NCBI RefSeq assembly: GCF_001665605.1
Contig: NZ_LZSV01000002.1
Coordinates: 422,825 to 486,824 of the forward strand
Direction: 5' to 3'
Source of the DNA: Mycobacterium sp. 852014-50255_SCH5639931
GTDB lineage: Bacteria > Actinomycetota > Actinomycetes > Mycobacteriales > Mycobacteriaceae
DNA length: 64,000 bases
This document shows, piece after piece, positions 7,975 to 16,287 of this stretch. Made by a program: the position numbers and the translations under genes. Position 1 is the stretch's first letter; the number at the start of each line of letters is the position of its first letter. The notes beneath the pieces were generated by a model. It was not told the origin of the DNA. It saw only the letters and a list, made by a program, of their open reading frames with translations, and made no database searches.

Positions 7975-9903
7975 TCACAGCACCGCGTTGATCGCGTCGA
8001 GGTAGGCGTCGGCCATCGCCTCCACGGTGTAGTGCTTGCGCATCCGCTCGAAGCCTCGTCGCCCGACCGACGGCAATGCGTCCGGGTCCGCCAGGATTCG
8101 GGTCAGGCTCTCCCGCCATCCCGCCACCGACACGGGCTCGACCAGAAATCCCGCCCTGCCGAAATCGAGCATCTCCGGCACGGCGCAAATCGCCGACGCC
8201 GCAACGGGAACCGCCCGGGCCATCGCCTCGAGAATCACCAACGGAAATGCCTCGGACCGGCTCGGGACGCACAGCAGGTCCGCGTCGGCCAGCGCGGGCC
8301 CGGGTCCGGCCGACCATCCCCGCCACTGCACCCGATCGCACAACCCGGCCGGGGTAAGCGCCTGCAACCTCTCGCGATCCGGGCCGTCACCGAAAATCGA
8401 AAGCCGCCAAGGCATATCGGGCAGGTCGCCGAGCGCCTCGATCAGCAGGTGCGGGTTTTTGTGCTCGACGATGCGCGAGAGCATGACCAAGTGCAGCGGC
8501 TCACCGGCGGTGCGGACCCGGGGCGCCGGGTCACCGGCGAGGGCGACGCCGTTGGGCGCAACGAAGTGCCGTCCCGATAGCCGGTGCTGGGCCACCAGCA
8601 TGTCCCAATGCCGTTGGGCCAGCACGATGAAGCCGTCGGCGCGGCGCATGGCGGCGGTCAGCGGCCGCGAGTAGATGGGCCGGTCCTCCTCGGGCGGGAC
8701 ATGCGGGGCCACCAACCAGCGTCGGCCGGCCGCGCCCGCACGCCACAGTGTGGCGAATCCCGCCTCCGTGTTGGTGTCGGCGGTGACGAGCACCGCCGGG
8801 CCTTCGGGGATATCGACGACGGGCGCCCACCAGGGCTGGCGTACCACGCGCACGGTGTCCGGAATCTCGGAGACCATTGGGCCGAACCGTTGCACGCAGA
8901 CGATGGTGACCGAGTAACCCCGGCGATCCAACTCCGTTGCCAGCAACGCCTTTTGCCTTTCGGCACCGCCGTAGACCAGGCGGTTTGTGGTGATCACGAT
9001 CGCGGGCAGGTCCTTGCGGCGGCCGGCGTGAGCGGTCCGCCGTGACCGCCGCAGCACGGTGGTACCGGCCAGATACGCGTCCGCGTGGTGCACGCTGTGC
9101 TGATGCTCGAGCAGCAGCGCGGTATCGGCTCGCGCCAGATCCCGCTCGCGGCGGCGCTCGGCGGCGGTGCCCTCGTCGTCGCCGAGACCGGAGCGGTCGA
9201 CGCCGATCTCATCGGCCAGGTGCATCCGCCAGCCCGCCGCGCGGGCCCGCGCCTGCCAGTCCGCCGCCGCTTCGAAGCCGAGAAACTCTTCGTCGAAGCC
9301 GCCGACGGTGTTCCAGGCCGCGCGGCTGATCGCCAGACAGGTGGCATCCAATTCGCCGTCCACACCTCGTGATTCGGCCGGTTGGCGGGCATAACGGCGT
9401 GAAATCGGTGAGCCGCGCCGCTTGCCCGCGGCCAGCTCGCGAACCAGGGTTCGGCGGCGCGTTGCGATGTCCCACGGCCTCCAGCCGGGTGCAGTGTCGT
9501 CGCGCGCCATCGGCGAAACCGCGGCCACCCGCGGCTGGCGCAGCAACTCGCGGGTGCGGGTCAACGCCCCCAGCAGGCGGCCTCTGGCGTCGAGCAGCAG
9601 CAGATCCGCGTCGCTCGGCGCACGCTCCACCAGGGCGTTGAAGGCCTCGGCGAAGCTGATTTTCGCCGTGCCCGACACCCAGTGGACGCGCGGGTGTCGG
9701 GCGGCCAGTTCCGTACGGTCGCCGGGTTCGTAGACATAGACGTGCAGCCCGGGCAGCTGCTCGGCGACGGCGGCGAGGCACCTCTCGAGTGTGTCGTGGC
9801 CGCAACCGGCCACGATCAGCACGGCGATCGACCGGATGGGCGGCAGCGCGGCCGCGCCGCCGACCGGGCTCTTCAGATATTGCCGGTCCAATTCACCCTT
9901 CAT
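7975..9903 (-). CDS. Two-domain glycosyltransferase (GT2 fused to GT4)
   Basis: 642 residues from ATG 9903, which overlaps the flippase stop by 4 bp. The N-terminal ~290 residues look like a GT2 (GT-A) domain: IRSIAVLIVAGCGHDTLERCL at the start, DADLLLLDARG in the place of the DXD region, and WNTVGGFDEEFLGFEAAADW, a typical GGFDE...D motif. From about residue 310 a GT4 (GT-B) domain begins with IVITTNRLVYGGAERQKALL; it has the LVMLSRIVEHKNPHLLIEAL donor-site start and SEAFPLVILEAMA (EX7E). One polypeptide may therefore add two successive sugars. In the GT2 half the metal-binding motif is degenerate (LLDARG), so that domain could be inactive. It is the last gene of the four-gene minus-strand operon. 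Confidence 0.85.
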   Translation of the reverse strand: MKGELDRQYLKSPVGGAAALPPIRSIAVLIVAGCGHDTLERCLAAVAEQLPGLHVYVYEPGDRTELAARHPRVHWVSGTAKISFAEAFNALVERAPSDADLLLLDARGRLLGALTRTRELLRQPRVAAVSPMARDDTAPGWRPWDIATRRRTLVRELAAGKRRGSPISRRYARQPAESRGVDGELDATCLAISRAAWNTVGGFDEEFLGFEAAADWQARARAAGWRMHLADEIGVDRSGLGDDEGTAAERRRERDLARADTALLLEHQHSVHHADAYLAGTTVLRRSRRTAHAGRRKDLPAIVITTNRLVYGGAERQKALLATELDRRGYSVTIVCVQRFGPMVSEIPDTVRVVRQPWWAPVVDIPEGPAVLVTADTNTEAGFATLWRAGAAGRRWLVAPHVPPEEDRPIYSRPLTAAMRRADGFIVLAQRHWDMLVAQHRLSGRHFVAPNGVALAGDPAPRVRTAGEPLHLVMLSRIVEHKNPHLLIEALGDLPDMPWRLSIFGDGPDRERLQALTPAGLCDRVQWRGWSAGPGPALADADLLCVPSRSEAFPLVILEAMARAVPVAASAICAVPEMLDFGRAGFLVEPVSVAGWRESLTRILADPDALPSVGRRGFERMRKHYTVEAMADAYLDAINAVL

Positions 9904-11363
9904 GCCGCCAGCTGATTTCGGCGCAAGGAGGCCAAGTCCGACCAGCGCAGCGGGCCGGCCGCGGCGCTGGTGGCCAGGTAGACAACGGCGGCGATCGCGA
10001 GGACGAGAACCACGTGGTGACCCCGGAGCAACAGCACCACCGCGACGCTGGCTCCCGTCGGTATCAGCACCCGCAGCAAGAACATCACGGGCGTACGGTA
10101 ACCGCAGTGCCGGCGCAGCCACCAGCTGCTGACCGCCAGGTTGAAGAGCTCCGTGCACACCAGCGCGATGCCGGGGCCGACGGCGCCGAACCGCCCGGCG
10201 AGCGCGACGTTGAGCGCGACGTTGAGCGCGAGGGTGGCGACCGTCAGCCAGAGCAAGACCCGCTGGTGATGGCTGGCGACCAAACCCTGGCCCAGCGTGC
10301 CGCTGACGAATCGCAGGGCCGCCGCGACGAACAGCAACGCCAGCGTCGGCGTCCCGCGGGCGACGAACGCCTTGTCGCCGAACAATCCGATCAACGGTCC
10401 GGCCAACAGCGCGCCGACAACCGCGACGGGGACCGCCACGAAGTACATCAGCTCCACGCTGCGGCGCAGGAAGGCGGCGAACGCGGCGACGTCACGCGAG
10501 AACAGCTCGGTCGCCGTCGACAGCGTCGACTTGAGGAAGACCAGCGACACCACGATCGTGTTGAACGCGATCGTGAAGGCCAACCCGTACACGCCCACCT
10601 CGGAGTGGGTGCTCAGCAGGGACAGGATCACCCCGTCGGCGCGGCAGTACAGAAGTCCGACGACCAGAAAGCCCATCAACGGCAGGCTTTCCCGCAACAG
10701 ATCTGCGGCCTCCCGCGGCGCGAAGACCGGGCGCACCGAAATCTGCCGCATCGCCGCGGTGCCCTGGATCACCAATTGCAGGGCGGGCGGAATCAGTTGC
10801 GCGACAGCGAACCAGATGACGTCCGCCCGCGCCGCGACCAGGCAGGCGACCATGGCCAGCGCGGCCAGACGGCCGGCGACGTCGGAGATGGCCACCGCGG
10901 AGAACCGGACGGTGGCCAAGAACACCGGCTCGAACCGCGTCGTCATGGTCTGCATCAGCAGCGCGCCGGACAGCACAACGAGCATCACTCGGACGTCGGC
11001 GTCGTGATAGATGAGCAAGCCGGACCCGGCCGCCAACAACGCCAGCGGAACGCAATAGATCAGGGCCATGCCGCTGTTGACGCGCACCAGACGCTCGAGG
11101 TCACCTTGGCCGGAGGTCACGCGTCGCACGATCACGGTCGCGATACCGAGATCGGCCATGCTGGTCCACACGGCGATGAAGAGCACCGCGATGGAGAGCT
11201 GGCCGTAGCGGCCCGGACCCAGATAACGCGCCGTCATCGCCACCGAGACCACCGAGGCCAGCATCCCCAGTGCCCGGCAGATCAGTTGAATCGAGAACGC
11301 GTGAGCCATCCGCGAGAGCGGTACCGATGGGACGACCGCACCAGGGGTCGTCGGCTCAGTCAT
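9900..11363 (-). CDS. Wzx-type polysaccharide flippase (MOP/PST family)
   Basis: 487 residues from ATG 11363. It has 12 to 14 hydrophobic segments spread over the length with short charged loops, the layout of MATE-like MOP exporters. The N-terminus (MAHAFSIQLICRALGMLASVVSVAMTARYLG) matches the opening helix of polysaccharide transporters, where Arg follows the first segment and YLG precedes the second. Such flippases move undecaprenyl-pyrophosphate-linked repeat units across the membrane. The gene lies 6 bp after the initiating sugar transferase gene and overlaps the glycosyltransferase start, so it is co-expressed with both. Substrate specificity is unknown. Confidence 0.85.
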   Translation of the reverse strand: MTEPTTPGAVVPSVPLSRMAHAFSIQLICRALGMLASVVSVAMTARYLGPGRYGQLSIAVLFIAVWTSMADLGIATVIVRRVTSGQGDLERLVRVNSGMALIYCVPLALLAAGSGLLIYHDADVRVMLVVLSGALLMQTMTTRFEPVFLATVRFSAVAISDVAGRLAALAMVACLVAARADVIWFAVAQLIPPALQLVIQGTAAMRQISVRPVFAPREAADLLRESLPLMGFLVVGLLYCRADGVILSLLSTHSEVGVYGLAFTIAFNTIVVSLVFLKSTLSTATELFSRDVAAFAAFLRRSVELMYFVAVPVAVVGALLAGPLIGLFGDKAFVARGTPTLALLFVAAALRFVSGTLGQGLVASHHQRVLLWLTVATLALNVALNVALAGRFGAVGPGIALVCTELFNLAVSSWWLRRHCGYRTPVMFLLRVLIPTGASVAVVLLLRGHHVVLVLAIAAVVYLATSAAAGPLRWSDLASLRRNQLAA

Positions 11364-11369
11364 GACTCC

Positions 11370-12956
11370 CTAGTATGCGCCGTGACTGGTGAGAACGGCC
11401 TTAATCGTCTTGGCGATGATCATGAGATCACCCGACATCGACCAGTTGTCGACATAGGACAGGTCCAACCGCACCGACTCTTCCCAGGACAGGTCGGATC
11501 GGCCGCTCACTTGCCACAATCCGCTGACGCCCGGCCTCACCAGCAGCCGCCGCTTGACGTCACCGTCGTAGTTCTCGACTTCGCGCCGCAACGGTGGGCG
11601 TGGCCCGACGACGCTCATCTCGCCTTTGAGCACGTTGATGAACTGCGGCAGCTCGTCGATGCTGAACCTGCGCAGAATCCTGCCGACGGGAGTGACGCGC
11701 GGGTCCTGGCGCATCTTGAACAGCATGCCGCCGGCGCCTTCGTTCAGCGCCAATAGGTGCTCGACCTGTGTGTCAGCACCGTCGATCATGGTCCGGAACT
11801 TGAGCATTCTGAAGGGCTTACCGTCGATGCCGATCCGTTCGGATTGGTAGAACACCGGACCCTTGCTGGTGAGCTTGACGGCGATAGCCGCTGCGATGAG
11901 AATGGGCGCTGTCCCGATGAGGGCCGCCAGCGAGAAGAGGAAATCGAAGACCTGCTTCTGAAAGCGTTGCGTCCCTTCGTATTGCGGCTTCTCGACATGC
12001 AGCAACGGCATGCCGGCGGTGGGCCGAAGGGTCAACCGCGTCTCCGCCACGTCCATCACCCCGGGCGACACCACGACGTCGACGTCCATCGTCTCCAACT
12101 GCCACATCAGCTCTCGGATGCCGTGCATCCCAAAGTGATCCGTCTGGGTGACCGCCACGGTGTCCGCGCCGCAGCGCTGAATCGCGGCCACCGCGTCGGT
12201 GACGTCACCGAGAATCGGCACCGCGCGGCCACTGAGGGTGAGGGTATTGCCCCGCGGTCTCCCGTAGCCGGGAATGCAGACACCGACCACGACGTAACCG
12301 TCGAGCGGGTTGCGCGCCAGTTCGTGGGCAAGGTGGGAAACCGCCTGGCGGTCCCCGATCGCCAGGACCGTCGTCTGGCATTGGCCGTTCGCGCGCATCT
12401 GGCGGATGTGCTTGCGCCACAGGCTGCGACTCCCCAGCAAGCCCATGGTACCGACGGGAAGCGCGATGGCGAGATAACCGCGGGCCAGGTCGACCTTTGC
12501 GAGCAAAGTCACCATCGCGATGATTCCGAACGTCCAGAATGACGCGCTGCCGATGCGCCGGTACTCGTCGATGCCGGCACCGATGACTCGCGGTGAGCGC
12601 GTTTGGAATACCGCCAGCGATGACAGCCACAGCGCCGCGAACAGGAATGACAACATCGTCATCACGACGTCCGAGTAACCCGAGGTGTTGGCGATTTCGC
12701 CGAATCGGACGTACTGCGCGAGCAACACCGACGCGCACACGATCACGGTGTCGCTGATGCGCAGGTGCTGCGAATACTGGTGCTGCCAGCGCCGGACGGC
12801 ATTCCCCGCGGGGGAGGGCGCCGGAGCGGCGGTGATGGGTAAAGCGCTGGTTTGGTGGCGAGCCGACGGCATCATGCCGGCAGGCCCCCGCTTGTGCGGC
12901 CCCGGTTCGGCGTGCACGACATCCACCAATTCCCGGGTCATCAACGGCTTAGACAT
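11370..12956 (-). CDS. Polyprenyl-phosphate sugar-1-phosphate transferase (WbaP/CpsE-like initiator)
   Basis: 528 residues from ATG 12956; the ORF could extend upstream, but this start is preceded by a GAGGGCAGCG purine run and overlaps the end of the epimerase gene by 16 bp. The N-terminal half has about four membrane helices and then a CoA-binding-like Rossmann domain (TTVLAIGDRQAVSHLAHEL). The C-terminal bacterial sugar transferase domain is complete: FRMLKFRTM, RRFSIDELPQFINVLKGEMS, VVGPRPPL and RPGVSGLWQVSGRSDLSWEE. The enzyme transfers a hexose-1-phosphate from a UDP-sugar to undecaprenyl phosphate and commits the precursor to glycan assembly. Glucose or galactose would be typical substrates, but the sequence does not decide. 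Confidence 0.92.
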   Translation of the reverse strand: MSKPLMTRELVDVVHAEPGPHKRGPAGMMPSARHQTSALPITAAPAPSPAGNAVRRWQHQYSQHLRISDTVIVCASVLLAQYVRFGEIANTSGYSDVVMTMLSFLFAALWLSSLAVFQTRSPRVIGAGIDEYRRIGSASFWTFGIIAMVTLLAKVDLARGYLAIALPVGTMGLLGSRSLWRKHIRQMRANGQCQTTVLAIGDRQAVSHLAHELARNPLDGYVVVGVCIPGYGRPRGNTLTLSGRAVPILGDVTDAVAAIQRCGADTVAVTQTDHFGMHGIRELMWQLETMDVDVVVSPGVMDVAETRLTLRPTAGMPLLHVEKPQYEGTQRFQKQVFDFLFSLAALIGTAPILIAAAIAVKLTSKGPVFYQSERIGIDGKPFRMLKFRTMIDGADTQVEHLLALNEGAGGMLFKMRQDPRVTPVGRILRRFSIDELPQFINVLKGEMSVVGPRPPLRREVENYDGDVKRRLLVRPGVSGLWQVSGRSDLSWEESVRLDLSYVDNWSMSGDLMIIAKTIKAVLTSHGAY

Positions 12957-13513
12957 GACGCTGCCCTCTCGATTGGCGTGAAGGTCGGCGTTCGCGATGG
13001 CCAACTGGCGTCTCGCTCGGAGATGACCGTGACCGGCAGCGGCCACACAACCCCGAATTCCGGGTCGTTCCAGTGGAATCCCTGCTCGTCGGACGGCGCC
13101 CGCTCACCACTGATGTGGTAGCTGACCTCGGTGTCGTCGATCAGAGTTTGGAAGCCGTGCGCGACAAACGGCGGCAGGAACAGCGCCCGGTAGTTGTCCG
13201 CGCTCAGCTCGACCATCACGTGGTCGCCGTAGGTCTGCGACCCGGGGCGGATGTCCACCGCAACGGCGGCGATCGCGCCGCGGGTGCAGCGGACCAGTTG
13301 GGTTTGGGCGTACGGCGGCACTCGATGGTGCAGGCCCCGCACGGTGCCACGGGTGTAGTTGAAGAAGATATTCGTCTGGGTGACATCGAAAGTTAGCCCG
13401 CGGCTGGCGAATTCGTCGGCGCAGAAGGAACGGGAGGAGAAGCCGCGGTGGTCGCGTTGCGGTTCGAGGTCAACGATCGTCACGCCGGCGATCTGGGTGG
13501 GCGTGTACTTCAC
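12941..13513 (-). CDS. RmlC-like dTDP-4-dehydro-6-deoxysugar epimerase family protein with altered catalytic tyrosine
   Basis: 190 residues from GTG 13513 with an AAGGAG ribosome-binding site. It follows the RmlC cupin pattern: HRGFSSRSF near residue 22, GTVRGLHHR (about 56-64, with the catalytic His) and VAHGF (about 117). In 3,5-epimerases a Tyr acts as general acid in a YNP/YSP motif before the WNDP segment. Here the aligned stretch is SGERAPSDEQ, with Arg where that Tyr should be, followed by a normal WNDPEFGVVWP. The enzyme may therefore be a 3-epimerase, an isomerase or inactive; the companion genes rmlA, rmlB and rmlD are not in the window. It is the first gene of the minus-strand unit unless the PPE gene 46 bp upstream is included. 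Confidence 0.8.
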   Translation of the reverse strand: MKYTPTQIAGVTIVDLEPQRDHRGFSSRSFCADEFASRGLTFDVTQTNIFFNYTRGTVRGLHHRVPPYAQTQLVRCTRGAIAAVAVDIRPGSQTYGDHVMVELSADNYRALFLPPFVAHGFQTLIDDTEVSYHISGERAPSDEQGFHWNDPEFGVVWPLPVTVISERDASWPSRTPTFTPIERAASCLSR

Positions 13514-13559
13514 TCACCGCTCCTTCCGTAACGAGTGCTTGGTCGGTTCATGTGTTGGC

Positions 13560-14771
13560 CTATGCGTATCCACCGGACGGCGGGCGTGTCATCACGGTGG
13601 GGATGACCCCGTACCGGGGCCCAAGGTTCTTGCCCGACGCGGCGGCCAGGCGCGGCAGCGACCCCATGATGCTGGGCGGGGTATTGGCACCAGCGAGACT
13701 GATGGTCGGCAAAGCGGAAGCGGCGCTGTGCGCCGCCGGGATCACGCTGGTCCAACTGGCCGGCACCGCCAGCGGGCCCAGCGAGGCCGCGCTGCCCAGG
13801 CTGCCGATCACGCCGGATCCGAGCGAGCTTGCCGCGCCCGCGCCCGCGCTTGCCGCGCCCGCGGCGGCGCTCGCGGCCCCCGAGGCGGCAGCGCCCGCAG
13901 CGTTGGTGGCCGCCATCGCGCCGCTCGCCAAGCCCTGCCCGGTTTGAGCCATGCCGAGGATGGATGACATGCCGTACAGCGGGGTCGCTGCGGCCATGAA
14001 GTAGGTGGGAAGGGAGCTGGGGAGGCTGGATACGAGGCTCGACATGAGCGACGAACTGGCCGAGTTGGTCACGGTGCTCGCGGTCCCGGCACCAGCGTCG
14101 CTGAGGGTGCTGGCGATCATCGGCGACGAAAGCCCGTGCAGGGCGTTGGGCACCGATGACACCACGTTCGAGAGCGAAGTATGGGTCGCCGTCAACGTTT
14201 CGGCCTGGGCGAGGGCGCTGCTCTGGCTGGCCACCCCCGCCGGGTTGGTGACGTCCGGCGGCGGGCTGAACGGGGTGACCTCGCACGCGGTGGCCGAACC
14301 CGCGGCGTACGCGTACATGGCCGTGGCGTCCTGCGCCCACATCTCGCCGTATTCGGCCTCGGTGGCCGCGATCGCCGCCGAGTTCTGGCCGAAGAAGTTG
14401 GTGGCGATCAGCGTCGCGAGCTGGACCCGGTTAGCGGTGACGGCAGGGGGAGGAACGGTCATCGCGAAGGCGGCTTCGTAGATCTCGATGGCGAGCCTGG
14501 CTTGACCCGCCGCCTCGGCCGCCCGCGCGGCCGCGCCGGCGGTCCACGCCATGTAGGGAGCGAAGGCGGACGCCATGGTCAACGACGAGGGACCCATCCA
14601 GCGTCCGGTCGTCAATCCCGCGATCACCGACCGGTAACAGCTTGCGGCGGAATGCAATTCGGCGGCCAGGCCGTCCCAGGCCACCGAGGCGGCCACCAGC
14701 GAGACGGGACCGGGACCGGCATACATCCGCGCGGAGTTGAACTCCGGGGGAAACGCGCCGAAATCGATCAC
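13560..14771 (-). CDS. PPE family protein (SVP subfamily)
   Basis: 403 residues from GTG 14771, chosen because the PPE family starts at this point ([17 protein letters not shown]) even though the frame is open further upstream. The ~180-residue PPE domain is followed by a C-terminal region with GPLAVPASW, the GxxSVPxxW signature of the PPE-SVP subgroup, and an Ala/Gly/Ser-rich stretch ([15 protein letters not shown]). PPE proteins are exported by type VII systems, ESX-5 for most SVP members, usually with a PE partner; no PE gene is next to it. The stop lies 46 bp before the epimerase GTG on the same strand, so it may be co-transcribed with the polysaccharide operon. The opposite side faces the TetR pair. 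Confidence 0.9.
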   Translation of the reverse strand: MIDFGAFPPEFNSARMYAGPGPVSLVAASVAWDGLAAELHSAASCYRSVIAGLTTGRWMGPSSLTMASAFAPYMAWTAGAAARAAEAAGQARLAIEIYEAAFAMTVPPPAVTANRVQLATLIATNFFGQNSAAIAATEAEYGEMWAQDATAMYAYAAGSATACEVTPFSPPPDVTNPAGVASQSSALAQAETLTATHTSLSNVVSSVPNALHGLSSPMIASTLSDAGAGTASTVTNSASSSLMSSLVSSLPSSLPTYFMAAATPLYGMSSILGMAQTGQGLASGAMAATNAAGAAASGAASAAAGAASAGAGAASSLGSGVIGSLGSAASLGPLAVPASWTSVIPAAHSAASALPTISLAGANTPPSIMGSLPRLAAASGKNLGPRYGVIPTVMTRPPSGGYA

Positions 14772-15480
14772 TTCAGGCCCTGCCCTGATCGGCGGCCCCG
14801 CTCGCCGCGCGCGAAGCCCCGCTGACTCCAGAAGGAGGCAGATCGGCTTCGGCGGTGGGCGCACCATACTGCAGCACCGGCATTCCGCAACCAAACATAC
14901 TTAAAGTATGGAATAAGACCATGCGGCTAGCGAAGAGTATTTCGCCTGCGGTGGCGAAGGCACTTAGTCCTTTCCCTGGTGGTCCACCTGTTGACGCTGC
15001 CCGCGCACGTGGCCTCGTGGTCACGACCGGCATCTACGTCTCCTCACAACCTGCAGGTGGCCCGGGACGGGGCGTATTGGCTGCTCAAGTGCCTGAATCG
15101 TGGGTTTGGGGCGTTCCAGGCTACAAACTGACAAACTGATAATAGCGTATAAAACATACTAATAGTTTGTAAAGCTACTGTGATCAGTACTACAGGTATT
15201 TACGGGACCGTCAAGTCGGGCGCCTCCGGCTGCTAATCTCAGAAACGGCCCAAATACTGCCCGGGGGTGGCCGGTCGGTTTCGCTTCAGACCGCCGAAGA
15301 ACCGAGGTGTATGCCCTGCTCATCAACCTGATGGCGATCGACCAGGTCAGGGTCGCAACCCCCGACGAGGACGCTCGCGTTGTCCGGCCCGACGTGGGAG
15401 GCCCCGGCATTCCTGCCGGGTTCACGCCTTCACATGAGGGCCGCGTCTGCGCGGCCGATGAGAACTGAGCTCGGTTCCCG
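14772..15480. promoter_or_regulatory. AT-rich 709-bp regulatory gap with two similar 17-bp palindromes
   Basis: No recognisable gene. Composition drops sharply around 15121-15200. Two palindromes have the same geometry: ACATACTTAAAGTATGG (14895-14911) and ACATACTAATAGTTTGT (15154-15170), identical at 13 of 17 positions. A tandem ACAAACTG repeat (15123-15138) supplies further half-sites and a TACTG/CAGTA inverted repeat lies at 15176-15189. These lie between the PPE gene and two gamma-butyrolactone-receptor-like TetR genes, so they are candidate operators for one or both. A short frame ending at 15468 (residues VYALLINLMAIDQV...) is open just before the first TetR gene, but I see no support for it as a gene. 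Confidence 0.5.
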
Positions 15481-16158
15481 ATGACGACCCACTCGACCGA
15501 CGGACGCGCCGACGCGACGCGGCGACAGATTCTGCGGGCCGCTTCCCATCAGTTCGCGCGCCGGCCGTATCACGACGTCGGTCTCGACGACATCCTGGCC
15601 GAGGCTCGGCTGACCAAAGGCGCGATGTATTTCCACTTCAAGTCGAAACACGCCCTGGCGGTGGAGCTCATCGACAAGGAGATCGCCGCGGCCACCGTAG
15701 CGGTGGAAGACCTGTTGACGAGGGGGCTTTCGGGCCTGGAAACCCTCATCGACTTCTCGTACCTGATCGCGGTTCAAGACATCAAGACGGATCTGGTCAG
15801 GGCCGGCCTGAATTTGATCGAGTCGGTCGGGCAGCCGGAGGGTCTGCAGGACACGTTGCTGAGCGGATGGGTGGAAGCCCTGTCGGGGGTCGTCCAGCAG
15901 GCCATCGACGAGGGCGACATCGGCGAGAACTGCGATCCCCACGACGTCGGCCGCCTGATGGTGTCCCTGCATATGGGGCTGCGGAAAACCAGCAATCTGG
16001 ACGACCCGGAAAGATTCCTGCTCGACCTGGAGAAATGCTGGATCCTCATCCTGGGCGGCATCCTGCAACCGGACCGAACCGATTACTTCCGCCAATTCCT
16101 AAGGCGGCGTGCGGCGCTCGCCGTCAACGCCAGTTCGACCGAAGAGGATTCGCCGTAA
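15481..16158 (+). CDS. TetR regulator, gamma-butyrolactone-receptor-like (ScbR/ArpA type)
   Basis: 225 residues from ATG 15481. The N-terminal TetR domain reads RRQILRAASHQFARRPYHDVGLDDILAEARLTKGAMYFHFKSKHALA (helix-turn-helix about 32-51). The TKGAMYFHFKSK recognition region and the helix after it are those of the gamma-butyrolactone receptor subgroup of Streptomyces (ArpA, ScbR) and their actinobacterial relatives. The rest is a helical ligand-binding domain. No Shine-Dalgarno is clear before the ATG, so the transcript may be leaderless. The gene lies between the divergent PPE gene and a second regulator of the same type. Ligand and target are unknown; autoregulation through the palindromes upstream is likely. 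Confidence 0.85.
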   Translation: MTTHSTDGRADATRRQILRAASHQFARRPYHDVGLDDILAEARLTKGAMYFHFKSKHALAVELIDKEIAAATVAVEDLLTRGLSGLETLIDFSYLIAVQDIKTDLVRAGLNLIESVGQPEGLQDTLLSGWVEALSGVVQQAIDEGDIGENCDPHDVGRLMVSLHMGLRKTSNLDDPERFLLDLEKCWILILGGILQPDRTDYFRQFLRRRAALAVNASSTEEDSP

Positions 16159-16287
16159 CAGCAGCGAGGCCGGCCGGACGGCACGCTCGCGGTGGCCGCG
16201 GCTGCTAATCTTGGACGTCTTGCCGGTCGATGTGAGACCAGAGTGACGGCGTTCTCGCATTCATCGCGGATCTGGAGGAGCAATACG

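Noticed and set aside
9789..11756. 655-codon plus-strand frame opposite the flippase and glycosyltransferase genes
   Set aside because: Translation is rich in His/Gln/Arg with no domain and lies antisense to well-supported genes.
12941..12956. Frameshift between epimerase and sugar transferase genes
   Set aside because: Both proteins are complete by motif and length; the 16-bp overlap is ordinary translational coupling.
13552..13947. 131-codon alanine-rich plus-strand frame
   Set aside because: Complement of the Ala/Gly-rich C-terminal part of the PPE gene, not a separate gene.
14855..15139. 94-codon plus-strand frame in the PPE-TetR gap
   Set aside because: No ribosome-binding site, no motif, and it runs through the candidate operator at 14895-14911.
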